A DNA stretch of 64,000 bases from Pseudomonas soli (GTDB taxonomy: Bacteria; Pseudomonadota; Gammaproteobacteria; Pseudomonadales; Pseudomonadaceae), in NCBI RefSeq assembly GCF_900110655.1, contig NZ_FOEQ01000015.1, positions 50,711 to 114,710 on the forward strand, given 5' to 3'. The translations under genes and the position numbers were made by a program. Positions 34,456 through 42,622 of the stretch are shown here, piece after piece. Each line of letters starts with the position of its first letter. Positions within the stretch are counted from its first letter, which is position 1. The notes beneath the pieces are model-generated. The model did not search any database. It saw only the letters and a list, made by a program, of their open reading frames with translations, and was not told the origin of the DNA.

Positions 34456-35463
34456 CTACTGGAACAGCGACTCGCTAGACAGGCCATTCTTCTCAAGGAT
34501 CTCACGCAGGCGCTTCAGGCCTTCGACTTGAATCTGCCGTACCCGCTCGCGGGTCAGGCCGATCTCCAACCCGACATCCTCCAAGGTACTGCTTTCATGC
34601 CCACGCAGGCCGAAGCGTCGTACCACCACCTCACGTTGCTTGTCGGTCAACTCACCCAGCCACTGGTCTATGCTCTGCGACAGATCATCATCCTGCAGCA
34701 GTTCGCATGGGTCGGTTGGACGATCATCGGTCAGTGTGTCGAGCAGTGTCTTGTCGGAGTCCGGCCCCAACGAGACATCCACCGAAGACACCCGCTCGTT
34801 CAGGCCAAGCATGCGCTTGACCTCGGCCACCGGTTTCTCGAGCAGGCTGGCGATTTCTTCCGGCGACGGCTCGTGGTCGAGTTTCTGCGTCAACTCGCGG
34901 GCAGCGCGCAGGTAGACGTTGAGCTCCTTTACCACGTGGATGGGCAGGCGAATGGTGCGGGTCTGGTTCATGATCGCCCGCTCGATGGTCTGGCGGATCC
35001 ACCAGGTCGCGTAGGTCGAGAAGCGGAAGCCGCGCTCGGGGTCGAACTTCTCTACCGCACGAATCAGCCCCAGGTTGCCTTCCTCGATCAGGTCGAGCAA
35101 CGACAGGCCGCGATTGACGTAACGGCGGGCGATCTTGACCACCAGGCGCAGGTTGCTTTCGATCATGCGCTTGCGGCCGGCCGGGTCGCCTTTTTGCGAC
35201 AGACGCGCGAAATGCACTTCTTCCTCTGGCGAAAGCAGGGGCGAGAAGCCGATTTCGTTGAGATACAGTTGGGTCGCATCAAGTGCCCGACTGTAGTCGA
35301 TGTACTTGTGCTGCTTGAGCGATGCGCCCTGTTTCGACTTGGTCCGAACCGAAGGTACAGCAGGTTCGTCTGACACCACATCCGTTTCCAAAACGATGCC
35401 CGTCTCCATCAGAAGCAGGTCATCGTCGATGTCAAACTCCGGCACTTCTTTACTGAGAGCCAT
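34456..35463 (-). CDS. rpoS: RNA polymerase sigma factor RpoS
   Basis: This 335-aa protein is the general-stress and stationary-phase sigma factor. Region 1.2-2 shows 'LYLNEIGFSPLLSPEEEVHFARL' and 'RMIESNLRLVVKIARRYVNRGLSLLDLIEEGNLGLIRAVEKFDPERGFRFSTYATWWIRQTI'; region 4 shows 'TLEDVGLEIGLTRERVRQIQ' with the -35-binding helix-turn-helix. AAAGGA lies 8 bases before the ATG. It follows nlpD, whose coding region usually contains the main rpoS promoter. Unusually, the 3' side is lptF rather than the rsmZ-fdxA pair seen in well-known Pseudomonas genomes. Confidence 0.99.
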   Translation of the reverse strand: MALSKEVPEFDIDDDLLLMETGIVLETDVVSDEPAVPSVRTKSKQGASLKQHKYIDYSRALDATQLYLNEIGFSPLLSPEEEVHFARLSQKGDPAGRKRMIESNLRLVVKIARRYVNRGLSLLDLIEEGNLGLIRAVEKFDPERGFRFSTYATWWIRQTIERAIMNQTRTIRLPIHVVKELNVYLRAARELTQKLDHEPSPEEIASLLEKPVAEVKRMLGLNERVSSVDVSLGPDSDKTLLDTLTDDRPTDPCELLQDDDLSQSIDQWLGELTDKQREVVVRRFGLRGHESSTLEDVGLEIGLTRERVRQIQVEGLKRLREILEKNGLSSESLFQ

Positions 35464-35568
35464 TGTTATAGTCCTTTGCTGAGTTCGAACTCAGACTCGA
35501 GCGTCACCCTTCCATGGCAGCGCTGGAGCCTGTCCCCTCTACATCCAAGGAACAGGCTGGGACAATGA

Positions 35569-36423
35569 TCAACGGCGTGGCAGGAACTGGAGTGGATCGA
35601 CGGGTTTGCCCTGGCGGCGAATCTCGAAATGCAGCTTCACCCGATCAGTGCCCGTGGACCCCATTTCTGCGATCGTCTGCCCTGCCTTGACCTGCTGCCC
35701 CTCCCGAACCAAAAGCCTGCGGTTATGACCGTAGGCACTGACGTAGGTATCGCTGTGTTTGATGATGATGAGCTCGCCATAGCCCCTCAAGCCACTGCCG
35801 GCGTAGACCACCGCTCCATCAGACGCAGCAAAAACAGGCTGTCCCAAATCACCGGCGATATCAATGCCTTTATTCAAACTACCGTTTGAAGCGAATTTTC
35901 CAATCAGCACGCCGTTCGCCGGCCACGTCCAACCGCCGACGGCGCGCTCTGCGGCGGGCACCTGGGCAACCGTTTGCGAGGTGGTGGAAGGGGCAGTTGT
36001 GGCACTTTTGCCATTGCTGGTCGCCGGTGCCGTGGTGGCGACCGGCCGGCGGATCACGGTGGTCCGGCTCGACGACGAAGTGCTGCCGACGACCGTCGTG
36101 CTGCCCCCCGCGCCGCTGCTGAAACGGATCGGCTGGCCCGGGCGGATGGTGTAGGGGGCGGGAATATTGTTGCGCGCCGCCAGCTCCTTGTAGTCCCAAC
36201 CGTAGCGGAAGGCGATGGAGAACAGCGTGTCGCCGGGTTTGACGATGTACTGGCCAGAGGTAACGGTCGGGCGCTTGGGCGCGGCGTTGTTGCGGTCGAC
36301 CACGCGGGCGCCGTTCGAGCTGGTGCTGGAACAGCCAGCCAGCAGGGTCCCCATGGCCAGCGCGATCACCAGAAGCTTCAATACCGACCGATCCTTGCGC
36401 TGCCGCATGCCTGTGTGACCCAC
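35569..36423 (-). CDS. nlpD: amidase activator lipoprotein NlpD (LysM-LytM)
   Basis: About 284 aa. A lipoprotein signal ('LLVIALAMGTLLAGC') precedes a LysM peptidoglycan-binding domain ('GQYIVKPGDTLFSIAFRYGWDYKELAARNNI..PYTIRPGQPI'), a Ser/Thr/Ala linker and a C-terminal LytM (M23) domain. The LytM zinc ligands are degenerate: 'NKGIDIAG' lacks the first His and 'VKLHFEIRR' lacks the first His of HxH. This fits NlpD, which activates the amidase AmiC during septum splitting rather than cutting itself. I prefer the GTG at 36423 because GGGGAG lies 5 bases upstream; ATG at 36438 or 36408 are alternatives. It is downstream of pcm and upstream of rpoS. Confidence 0.93.
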   Translation of the reverse strand: MGHTGMRQRKDRSVLKLLVIALAMGTLLAGCSSTSSNGARVVDRNNAAPKRPTVTSGQYIVKPGDTLFSIAFRYGWDYKELAARNNIPAPYTIRPGQPIRFSSGAGGSTTVVGSTSSSSRTTVIRRPVATTAPATSNGKSATTAPSTTSQTVAQVPAAERAVGGWTWPANGVLIGKFASNGSLNKGIDIAGDLGQPVFAASDGAVVYAGSGLRGYGELIIIKHSDTYVSAYGHNRRLLVREGQQVKAGQTIAEMGSTGTDRVKLHFEIRRQGKPVDPLQFLPRR

Positions 36424-36477
36424 CCGCGCTCCCCTCATGCTGTCAAAAATGACGATACAAAATGCAATATTGTTTCA

Positions 36478-36483
36478 ATTATA
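36478..36483 (-). promoter_or_regulatory. possible -10 element of an nlpD promoter
   Basis: On the minus strand there is a perfect TATAAT, 55 bases before the chosen nlpD start, in the AT-rich pcm-nlpD gap. No good -35 lies 17 bases upstream, so this is a weak call. Confidence 0.3.
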
Positions 36484-36606
36484 ACCGAGCCATCCTGCTT
36501 GGGGTGACTCGCTGTTGGCCTGCTCGGTGTCCGAAAAGCGCCACGCCAGATAGACAGGGCCCAGACGCAAGAATTCGTCGTCGGCGCAAATATTCCGTGG
36601 CCCCGT

Positions 36607-37284
36607 TCAGGCCAGTGGGCCATTGAGCAACGGCACGAAGCGCACGGCCCCAAGTACCCGGCGCGAGAAGCCATGCTCTTCGCGCACGATCAGCATCAGT
36701 TGCTGGGTCTCCCCCGCCGCCCCGACCGGGATCACCATGCGCCCACCCGGCGCCAACTGATCGAGCAGTGCCTGCGGCACTTCAGGCGCGACTGCGGTGA
36801 CGATGATGCCGTTGTACGGCGCCAGCGCCGGCCACCCTTCGCAGCCGTCGCCCCAGCGGAACACCACATTGCGCAGGTTGAGTTCGACCAGACGCTCCTT
36901 GGCCCGGTCCTGCAGCACCTTGATGCGCTCCACCGAGAACACCCGCTCGACCAGTTGGGCGAGGATCGCGGTCTGGTAGCCTGAACCGGTGCCGATCTCC
37001 AGCACCTTGTCCAAGGGGCCCGCCTCGAGCAACAGCTCGCTCATGTGCGCGACCATGAACGGCTGGGAAATCGTCTGGTTGTGGCCGATCGGCAGCGCCG
37101 TGTCTTCATAGGCGCGATGGGCTAGGGCTTCATCGACGAACAGGTGGCGCGGGGTACGACGAATGGCTTCGAGCACCTTGGCGTTCGACACGCCTTCCTC
37201 ATAGAGCCGCTGGATCAGCCGCTCCCGAGTACGCTGGGAGGTCATGCCGATGCCGCGGCGCTGCAGATCGTCCTGTTCGCGCAT
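36607..37284 (-). CDS. pcm: protein-L-isoaspartate O-methyltransferase
   Basis: This 225-aa SAM-dependent enzyme repairs isoaspartyl residues in aged proteins. It shows 'TPRHLFVDEALAHRAYEDTALPIGHNQTISQPFMVAHM' (substrate binding), 'VLEIGTGSGYQTAILAQL' (SAM motif I), 'VFSVERI' and 'WGDGCEGWP..APYNGIIVTAVAPEVP'. The ATG at 37284 overlaps the surE stop by one base (TGATG), a coupled pair. Order surE-pcm-nlpD-rpoS is conserved in gamma-proteobacteria. The usual length of about 210-225 aa supports this start. Confidence 0.97.
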   Translation of the reverse strand: MREQDDLQRRGIGMTSQRTRERLIQRLYEEGVSNAKVLEAIRRTPRHLFVDEALAHRAYEDTALPIGHNQTISQPFMVAHMSELLLEAGPLDKVLEIGTGSGYQTAILAQLVERVFSVERIKVLQDRAKERLVELNLRNVVFRWGDGCEGWPALAPYNGIIVTAVAPEVPQALLDQLAPGGRMVIPVGAAGETQQLMLIVREEHGFSRRVLGAVRFVPLLNGPLA

Positions 37285-38033
37285 CAGAGCAGGCCCTCCA
37301 GCCAACCGTCGAGGCGCTCGAAGGCATCGTTGAAGGTGCGGTCCAGCTGCAGTGGCGTTATCGATACGTAGCCCTGCATCACGGCATGGAAGTCGGTGCC
37401 CGGGCCGCCGTCTTCGGCATCGCCGGCCACGGCGATCCAGTAGCCTTCCTTGCCCCGCGGATTGACCACCTTGGTCGGCGCTGCGGCCCGCGCGCGGTGC
37501 CCCAGGCGGGTGAGCTGGATGCCACGGATATGCTCCAGCGGCAGGTTGGGGATGTTGACGTTGAGCACGGTGCGCGGCGGCAACGCCAGGCGCGACTGCG
37601 CCTCGACCAGGCGCCGGGCAATGTAGGCGGCGGTCGGCAGGTTGTCGGGCAGGCGCGACAGCAGCGAGAAGGCCAGCGAGGTGCCGCCGAGGAAGCGCCC
37701 CTCCAACGCCGCAGCCACCGTGCCCGAATAGAGCACGTCATCCCCCAGGTTGGCGCCCAGGTTGATGCCGGACACCACCATGTCGGGGGTTTCCGGCAGC
37801 AGGCCGTTGAGCCCCAGGTGCACGCAGTCGGTGGGCGTGCCGTTGAGGCTGATGAAGCCGTTGGCCAAGGTCTGCGGGTGCAGCGGCCGGTCCAGTGTCA
37901 GCGAACTGCCGGCACCGCTCTTGTCTTGATCCGGGGCAATCACCACGCACTCGGCATGGTCCACCAACGCTTCATGCAGCGCGGCGAGGCCGGGTGCGGT
38001 AACACCGTCGTCATTCGAAATCAGAATACGCAT
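37284..38033 (-). CDS. surE: 5'/3'-nucleotidase SurE
   Basis: The 249-aa metal-dependent nucleotidase starts 'MRILISNDDGVTAPGLAALHEAL', with the metal ligands in NDD; other motifs are 'APDQDKSGAGSSLTLDRPL', 'VSGINLGANLGDDVLYSGTVAAALEG' and 'LNVNIPNLP'. It dephosphorylates nucleoside 5'- and 3'-monophosphates and helps stationary-phase survival. It overlaps truD by 13 bases and pcm by 1 base. The ATG at 38033 matches the family start. Confidence 0.98.
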   Translation of the reverse strand: MRILISNDDGVTAPGLAALHEALVDHAECVVIAPDQDKSGAGSSLTLDRPLHPQTLANGFISLNGTPTDCVHLGLNGLLPETPDMVVSGINLGANLGDDVLYSGTVAAALEGRFLGGTSLAFSLLSRLPDNLPTAAYIARRLVEAQSRLALPPRTVLNVNIPNLPLEHIRGIQLTRLGHRARAAAPTKVVNPRGKEGYWIAVAGDAEDGGPGTDFHAVMQGYVSITPLQLDRTFNDAFERLDGWLEGLL

Positions 38034-39079
38034 GGGCTGTCCGTCTGCCCTGCCGGCACCAGATCGACGAGTTCGCGCACCACCACGGTGGCGAAGCATC
38101 CGGCCGGAAGGACGAATTCCAGTTGCAGGATATCAGGCTCGGGATAATGCCACGTCAGCCGCCCAATAGGGAGCCGCAGGATGCGCCGTTCGTGATCCAT
38201 GCCCGCTCGCGCCAGCCAATCGCACAGCGCCGGATGTCGTCCGGCCACCGTGGACTCAAGATCCAGGGTCGCGCCCTGGCTCGGTGCCGCACCGGCGCCC
38301 CACAGCGGGCCGGTCGGGTGCAGGTCGAGAATGGCCAGGCGCGGGTCGTTGCACTCGGCCTCGCCGGCCACGAAGAAGCTGCGCTTGTCGGTGAAGGCCA
38401 GCAGGTCGCCGACCTGGGCGCGCTGCCAGCTGCCGTCGGCGACACGGGCGGCAAGCACCTGGTTGAACAGGTAGCTGCGCCCGGCCGACAGCAGCCGCGA
38501 ACGCAAGTTGCGCTGCTCGGGCAGCGCCTGGCGAGCGGCCCAGTCCTGGGCGTCGTGTACATTGCCACCGCCATGGCCGAAGCGCTGGCTACCGAAGTAG
38601 TTGGGCACGCCCTGCTGCTTGAGCTGCTCCAGGCGGGCATCGAGGGCCTGGTGGTCGGCCTGCAGCGCGGTCAGGCGCAAGGTGAAGCCATTGGCCGAAT
38701 GCGCACCACGCTGCAGCTTGCGCTGGTGGCGCACCTGCTTGAGCACGCGCAGGGTGTCGTCCTCGGCACGGGACAGGTCTGGGTCGGCCTTGCCCGGCAG
38801 ATGCAGGCTGAACCACTGGCGGGTCAGGGCCTGGCGGTCCTTGAGGCCGGCATAGCTGATGGCGCGCACCGGCACGCCGGCGGCGCGGGCCAGGCGGCGA
38901 GCCGCCTCCTCGGTGTTGAGGTCGCGCTTCTCGACCCACAGCCACAGGTGTTCGCCGTGGCCGGACAGCGGGATATCCAGGACTTCATCAACCTGGAAGT
39001 CTTCAGCCACCGCCTTGAGCACCGCGGTGCCCAAGACATCGCCCGAGGCCCGAGGGCCCAGCAGTTCCAGTTCGGTCAT
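38021..39079 (-). CDS. truD: tRNA pseudouridine(13) synthase TruD
   Basis: The 352-aa enzyme converts U13 of tRNA-Glu to pseudouridine. The catalytic Asp lies in 'SYAGLKDRQALTRQWFS'; other TruD blocks are 'FQVDEVLDIPLSGHGEHLWLWVEKRDLNT', 'NGFTLRL', 'GVPNYFGSQRFGHGGGNV' and 'WHYPEPDILQLEFVLPAGCFATVVVREL'. It overlaps ispF by 4 bases (ATGA) and surE by 13 bases, so all three are coupled in translation. Confidence 0.97.
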   Translation of the reverse strand: MTELELLGPRASGDVLGTAVLKAVAEDFQVDEVLDIPLSGHGEHLWLWVEKRDLNTEEAARRLARAAGVPVRAISYAGLKDRQALTRQWFSLHLPGKADPDLSRAEDDTLRVLKQVRHQRKLQRGAHSANGFTLRLTALQADHQALDARLEQLKQQGVPNYFGSQRFGHGGGNVHDAQDWAARQALPEQRNLRSRLLSAGRSYLFNQVLAARVADGSWQRAQVGDLLAFTDKRSFFVAGEAECNDPRLAILDLHPTGPLWGAGAAPSQGATLDLESTVAGRHPALCDWLARAGMDHERRILRLPIGRLTWHYPEPDILQLEFVLPAGCFATVVVRELVDLVPAGQTDSPCVF

Positions 39080-39549
39080 GCTGATAGCAGCAGGGCGACC
39101 GCATGCACGGCGATGCCCTCCTCGCGACCGGTGAAGCCCAGCTTTTCTTCAGTAGTGGCCTTGACGTTGACCTGGTCGAGCTCGACCTGCAGGTCTGCGG
39201 CGATCTGCTGGCGCATGGTCTCGATGTGCGGGGCCATCTTCGGTGCCTGGGCGACGATGGTGGCGTCGATGTTGCCGACCTTCCAGCCCTTGTCGCGCAC
39301 GACAGCGACCACGTGGCGCAGCAGCACCCGGCTGTCGGCGCCCTTGAACTGCGGGTCGGTGTCGGGGAAATGCTTGCCGATGTCGCCCAGCGCCGCGGCG
39401 CCCAGCAAGGCATCGCTCAGGGCGTGCAACAGCACGTCGCCGTCGGAGTGGGCCAGCAGGCCGAACTTGTGGGGGATACGCACCCCGCCCAAGGTAATGA
39501 AATCACCGTCGCAGAAACGATGGACATCGTAGCCGTGGCCAATACGCAT
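39076..39549 (-). CDS. ispF: 2-C-methyl-D-erythritol 2,4-cyclodiphosphate synthase
   Basis: The 157-aa trimeric enzyme of the MEP pathway turns CDP-ME 2-phosphate into MEcPP with release of CMP. It starts 'MRIGHGYDVHRF' (zinc ligands D8 and H10), and shows 'LLAHSDGDVLLHALSDALLGAAALGDIGKHFPDTD' and 'NIDATIVAQAPKMAPHIETMRQQIAADL'. The chosen ATG at 39549 matches the family start. It lies in a group with truD-surE; the pathway partner ispD is 3 kb away and dxr is 23 kb away in the same window. Confidence 0.98.
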   Translation of the reverse strand: MRIGHGYDVHRFCDGDFITLGGVRIPHKFGLLAHSDGDVLLHALSDALLGAAALGDIGKHFPDTDPQFKGADSRVLLRHVVAVVRDKGWKVGNIDATIVAQAPKMAPHIETMRQQIAADLQVELDQVNVKATTEEKLGFTGREEGIAVHAVALLLSA

Positions 39550-39625
39550 AGAAAACGCCCTGATTGAGTCAGGGCGTGATTCTACCTGCTTTTGCGGTAA
39601 TGGGGCTGCTTCACGGCCCTGCGGC

Positions 39626-40474
39626 TCAGACCCTGCCCAGTGCCACCGCATGATGGCGCAGGTGTTCATCGATGAAGCTGGCGATGAAGTAGTAGCTATG
39701 GTCGTAGCCTGGCTGCAGGCGCAGGGTCAGCCCATGGCCGCCCTTGCGCGCCGCCTGCTCCAGCGCCTCTGGCTTGAGCTGCTTTTCAAGGAAGTCATCG
39801 CGATCCCCCTGGTCCACCAGCAACGGCGGGCACTCGTCCGCCTCGGCCAGCAGCACACTGGCATCCCACTCGCGCCACTGTGCCCGGTCTTCGCCCAGGT
39901 AGCGGCTGAAGGCCTTCTCGCCCCACGGGCAATCCATTGGATTGCTGATCGGTGAGAACGCCGACACCGAGCGGTAGCGCCCCGGGTTGCGCAAGGCGCA
40001 GACCAGCGCGCCATGCCCGCCCATCGAGTGGCCACTGATACTGCGCAGGTCGGACGCCGGGAAATGTTCCTCGATCAATGCCGGCAACTCGTGCACCACA
40101 TAGTCGTGCATCTGGTAGTTGCGGGCCCAGGGCTGCTGGATGGCATTGAGGTAGAACCCCGCGCCGAGGCCGAAGTCCCAGGCACCATCCGGATCGCCCG
40201 GCACCTGCTCGCCACGCGGGCTGGTGTCCGGAGCAACGATGATCAGCCCAAGCTCCGCGGCCAGGCGCTGGGCGCCGGCCTTCTGCATGAAGTTCTCGTC
40301 GGTGCAGGTCAGGCCGCTGAGCCAGTACAGAACAGGCAGCTTTTCGCCCTGCTCGGCCTGGGGCGGCAGGTACACCGCGAACACCATGTCGCAGCCAAGC
40401 ACCTTGGAACTGTGCCGGTAACGCTTGTGCCAGCCGCCGTAGCTTTTCTGGCAAGAGATGTTTTCCAGCGTCAT
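39626..40474 (-). CDS. fghA: S-formylglutathione hydrolase
   Basis: This 282-aa serine hydrolase splits S-formylglutathione to formate and glutathione. The nucleophile Ser150 is in 'SGHSMGGHGA'; 'YWLSGLTCTDENFMQKAGAQR' and 'APDTSPRGEQVPGD' are esterase D-type signatures; the late 'QGDRDDFLEKQLKPEAL' and 'GYDHSYYFIASFIDEHL' supply Asp and His. It follows adhC after a 10-base gap, so both steps of glutathione-dependent formaldehyde oxidation are in one operon. Confidence 0.98.
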   Translation of the reverse strand: MTLENISCQKSYGGWHKRYRHSSKVLGCDMVFAVYLPPQAEQGEKLPVLYWLSGLTCTDENFMQKAGAQRLAAELGLIIVAPDTSPRGEQVPGDPDGAWDFGLGAGFYLNAIQQPWARNYQMHDYVVHELPALIEEHFPASDLRSISGHSMGGHGALVCALRNPGRYRSVSAFSPISNPMDCPWGEKAFSRYLGEDRAQWREWDASVLLAEADECPPLLVDQGDRDDFLEKQLKPEALEQAARKGGHGLTLRLQPGYDHSYYFIASFIDEHLRHHAVALGRV

Positions 40475-40484
40475 GGCGAGGGCC

Positions 40485-41597
40485 TCAGAAGTGGATCACG
40501 CTGCGGATGCTCTTGCCTTCGTGCATCAGGTCGAAAGCTTTGTTGATGTCCTCCAGGCCCATGGTATGGGTAATGAAGGTGTCCAGCGGGATCTCGCCTT
40601 TCTCGGACATTTCCACGTAGCTCGGCAGCTCGCTGCGGCCACGCACACCGCCGAAGGCCGAACCGCGCCAGACGCGACCGGTGACCAGCTGGAACGGACG
40701 GGTGGCGATTTCCTGGCCGGCACCGGCCACGCCGATGATCACCGACTCGCCCCAGCCCTTGTGGCAGCATTCCAGCGCCGCGCGCATCAGTTGCACATTG
40801 CCGATGCACTCGAAGGAGAAGTCCACGCCACCGTCGGTGAGGTCGACGATCACTTCCTGGATCGGGCGATCGTAGTCTTTCGGGTTGATGCAGTCGGTGG
40901 CGCCCAGCTGGCGGGCGATCTCGAACTTGGCCGGGTTGATGTCGATGGCGATGATGCGCGAAGCCTTGGCCTTGACCGCGCCGATCACTGCCGACAGACC
41001 GATGCCGCCGAGGCCGAAGATGGCAACGGTGTCACCCGGCTTGACCTTGGCGGTATTGAGCACCGCGCCAATACCGGTAGTCACGCCGCAGCCGAGCAGG
41101 CAGACCTTCTCCAGCGGAGCCTCTTTCTGGATCTTGGCCACGGAAATTTCCGGCAGCACGGTGTACTCGGAAAAGGTCGAGGTGCCCATGTAGTGGAACA
41201 GCTGCTGGCCCTTGTAGCTGAAACGGGTGGTGCCGTCGGGCATCAGGCCCTTGCCCTGGGTGGCGCGGATGGCCTGGCACAGGTTGGTCTTGCCCGAGCG
41301 GCAGAACTTGCACTGGCCACATTCCGGGGTATACAGCGGGATGACATGGTCGCCCACCGCCACCGAGGTCACGCCCTCGCCAATCGCCTCGACGATCGCC
41401 CCGCCCTCATGGCCAAGGATCGAAGGGAAGATGCCTTCCGGGTCGGCGCCGGACAGGGTGTAGGCGTCAGTGTGGCAGACACCGGAGGCGACGACGCGCA
41501 GCAGCACTTCACCGGCCTTGGGCATGGCTACGTCGACTTCGACGATTTCCAGGGGTTTCTTGGCCTCGAAGGCGACGGCGGCACGGGACTTGATCAT
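40485..41597 (-). CDS. adhC: S-(hydroxymethyl)glutathione dehydrogenase (class III alcohol dehydrogenase)
   Basis: This 370-aa zinc enzyme oxidises the glutathione-formaldehyde adduct with NAD. It shows 'GVCHTDAYTLSGADPEG', 'LGHEGGAIVEAIGEGVTSVAVGDHV' (zinc ligands), the structural zinc loop 'CGQCKFCRSGKTNLCQ', 'LLGCGVTTGIGAV' and a Rossmann 'VAIFGLGGIGLS'. Its best start is ATG at 41597, with GGAG 7 bases upstream; the preceding TTG is not needed. It is followed by fghA and is divergent from the LysR regulator gene gfnR, with two inverted repeats in the 108-base gap. Confidence 0.98.
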   Translation of the reverse strand: MIKSRAAVAFEAKKPLEIVEVDVAMPKAGEVLLRVVASGVCHTDAYTLSGADPEGIFPSILGHEGGAIVEAIGEGVTSVAVGDHVIPLYTPECGQCKFCRSGKTNLCQAIRATQGKGLMPDGTTRFSYKGQQLFHYMGTSTFSEYTVLPEISVAKIQKEAPLEKVCLLGCGVTTGIGAVLNTAKVKPGDTVAIFGLGGIGLSAVIGAVKAKASRIIAIDINPAKFEIARQLGATDCINPKDYDRPIQEVIVDLTDGGVDFSFECIGNVQLMRAALECCHKGWGESVIIGVAGAGQEIATRPFQLVTGRVWRGSAFGGVRGRSELPSYVEMSEKGEIPLDTFITHTMGLEDINKAFDLMHEGKSIRSVIHF

Positions 41598-41631
41598 CAA
41601 GGGTCTCCAGAGAAGATGTCGATTGCAGGCT

Positions 41632-41650
41632 GTCAGTGTAATTCACTGAC
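41632..41650. promoter_or_regulatory. inverted repeat in the adhC-gfnR gap (site 1)
   Basis: Perfect 7-bp arms GTCAGTG and CACTGAC with a 5-base spacer. It is one of two palindromes between the divergent genes; a LysR regulator binding site or promoter-proximal element is likely. Confidence 0.6.
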
Positions 41651-41651
41651 T

Positions 41652-41680
41652 TTTTGTGAATAATCCAGGCATTCACAAAA
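41652..41680. promoter_or_regulatory. inverted repeat in the adhC-gfnR gap (site 2), likely GfnR operator
   Basis: Perfect 10-bp arms TTTTGTGAAT and ATTCACAAAA separated by 9 bases, centred about 40 bases before gfnR and about 69 bases before adhC. The size and place fit a LysR-type recognition site for activating adhC and self-repression. Confidence 0.7.
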
Positions 41681-41705
41681 CATTATTGCCATGCAGGGAT
41701 AATCC

Positions 41706-42602
41706 ATGAGCAGTCGCTGGGAAGGCATCGACGAATTCGTCGCGGTGGCAGAAATGGGCCAGTTCACCGCCGCCGCCGAACGCCTCGGAGTGTCGTCTTC
41801 GCACATCAGCCGGCAGATCGCCCGCCTGGAGGAGCGCCTACAGACTCGCCTGTTGTACCGCAGCACGCGGCGAGTGACCCTCAGCGAAGCCGGCCAGACA
41901 TTCCTCCAGCACTGCCAGCGCCTGCAGGATGGCCGCGAGGAAGCGCTGCGCGCCATGGGCGACCTGGCCAGCGAACCCAAGGGCCTGCTACGCATGACCT
42001 GCGCGGTGGCCTATGGCGAGCGTTTCATCGTGCCGTTGGTGACGCGGTTCATGGCGCTGTATCCGCAGCTACGGGTGGAAGTGGAACTGAGCAACCGCAC
42101 CTTAGACCTGTTGCACGAAGGCATGGACCTGGCAATCCGCCTGGGCCGCCTGCAGGATTCCCGGCTGGTGGCCACGCGCCTGGCGCCGCGGCGCATGTTC
42201 CTGTGCGCATCACCGGCGTACCTGGAGCGCTATGGGCGGCCGCACAGCGTGTCGGAGTTGGCGCGGCACAATTGCCTGGTCGGCAGCTCCGACCTGTGGG
42301 CGCTGCAACAGGAGGGTCGCGAGATCAGCCAGCGGGTGCAGGGCAACTGGCGCTGCAACAGCGGCCAGGCGGTGCTGGATGCGGCGCTGCAGGGGATGGG
42401 CTTGTGCCAGTTGCCGGACTACTACGTGCTCGAACACTTGCACAGCGGGGCGCTGGTATCACTGCTGGAGGGGCACCAACCGCCGAATACAGCGGTGTGG
42501 GCGTTGTATCCGCAGCAGCGGCATCTGTCACCAAAGGTGCGGCGGTTGGTGGACTATCTCAAGGAAGGATTGGCGCAGTTGCCGGAGTATAGGACTCTCT
42601 AA
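41706..42602 (+). CDS. gfnR: LysR-family regulator of the formaldehyde operon
   Basis: This 298-aa LysR-type protein has its helix-turn-helix at about residues 15-60 ('MGQFTAAAERLGVSSSHISRQIARLEERLQTRLLYRSTRRVTLSEAG') and a typical effector domain ('VAYGERFIVPLVTRFMALYPQLRVEVELSNRTLDLLHEGMDLAIRLG'). It is divergent from adhC-fghA; this arrangement is known from P. aeruginosa, where GfnR activates glutathione-dependent formaldehyde dehydrogenase. The symbol rests mainly on this context. Its end is convergent with ispD, 20 bases apart. Confidence 0.87.
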   Translation: MSSRWEGIDEFVAVAEMGQFTAAAERLGVSSSHISRQIARLEERLQTRLLYRSTRRVTLSEAGQTFLQHCQRLQDGREEALRAMGDLASEPKGLLRMTCAVAYGERFIVPLVTRFMALYPQLRVEVELSNRTLDLLHEGMDLAIRLGRLQDSRLVATRLAPRRMFLCASPAYLERYGRPHSVSELARHNCLVGSSDLWALQQEGREISQRVQGNWRCNSGQAVLDAALQGMGLCQLPDYYVLEHLHSGALVSLLEGHQPPNTAVWALYPQQRHLSPKVRRLVDYLKEGLAQLPEYRTL

Positions 42603-42622
42603 ACAGCGTGGGAGCGCCTATT

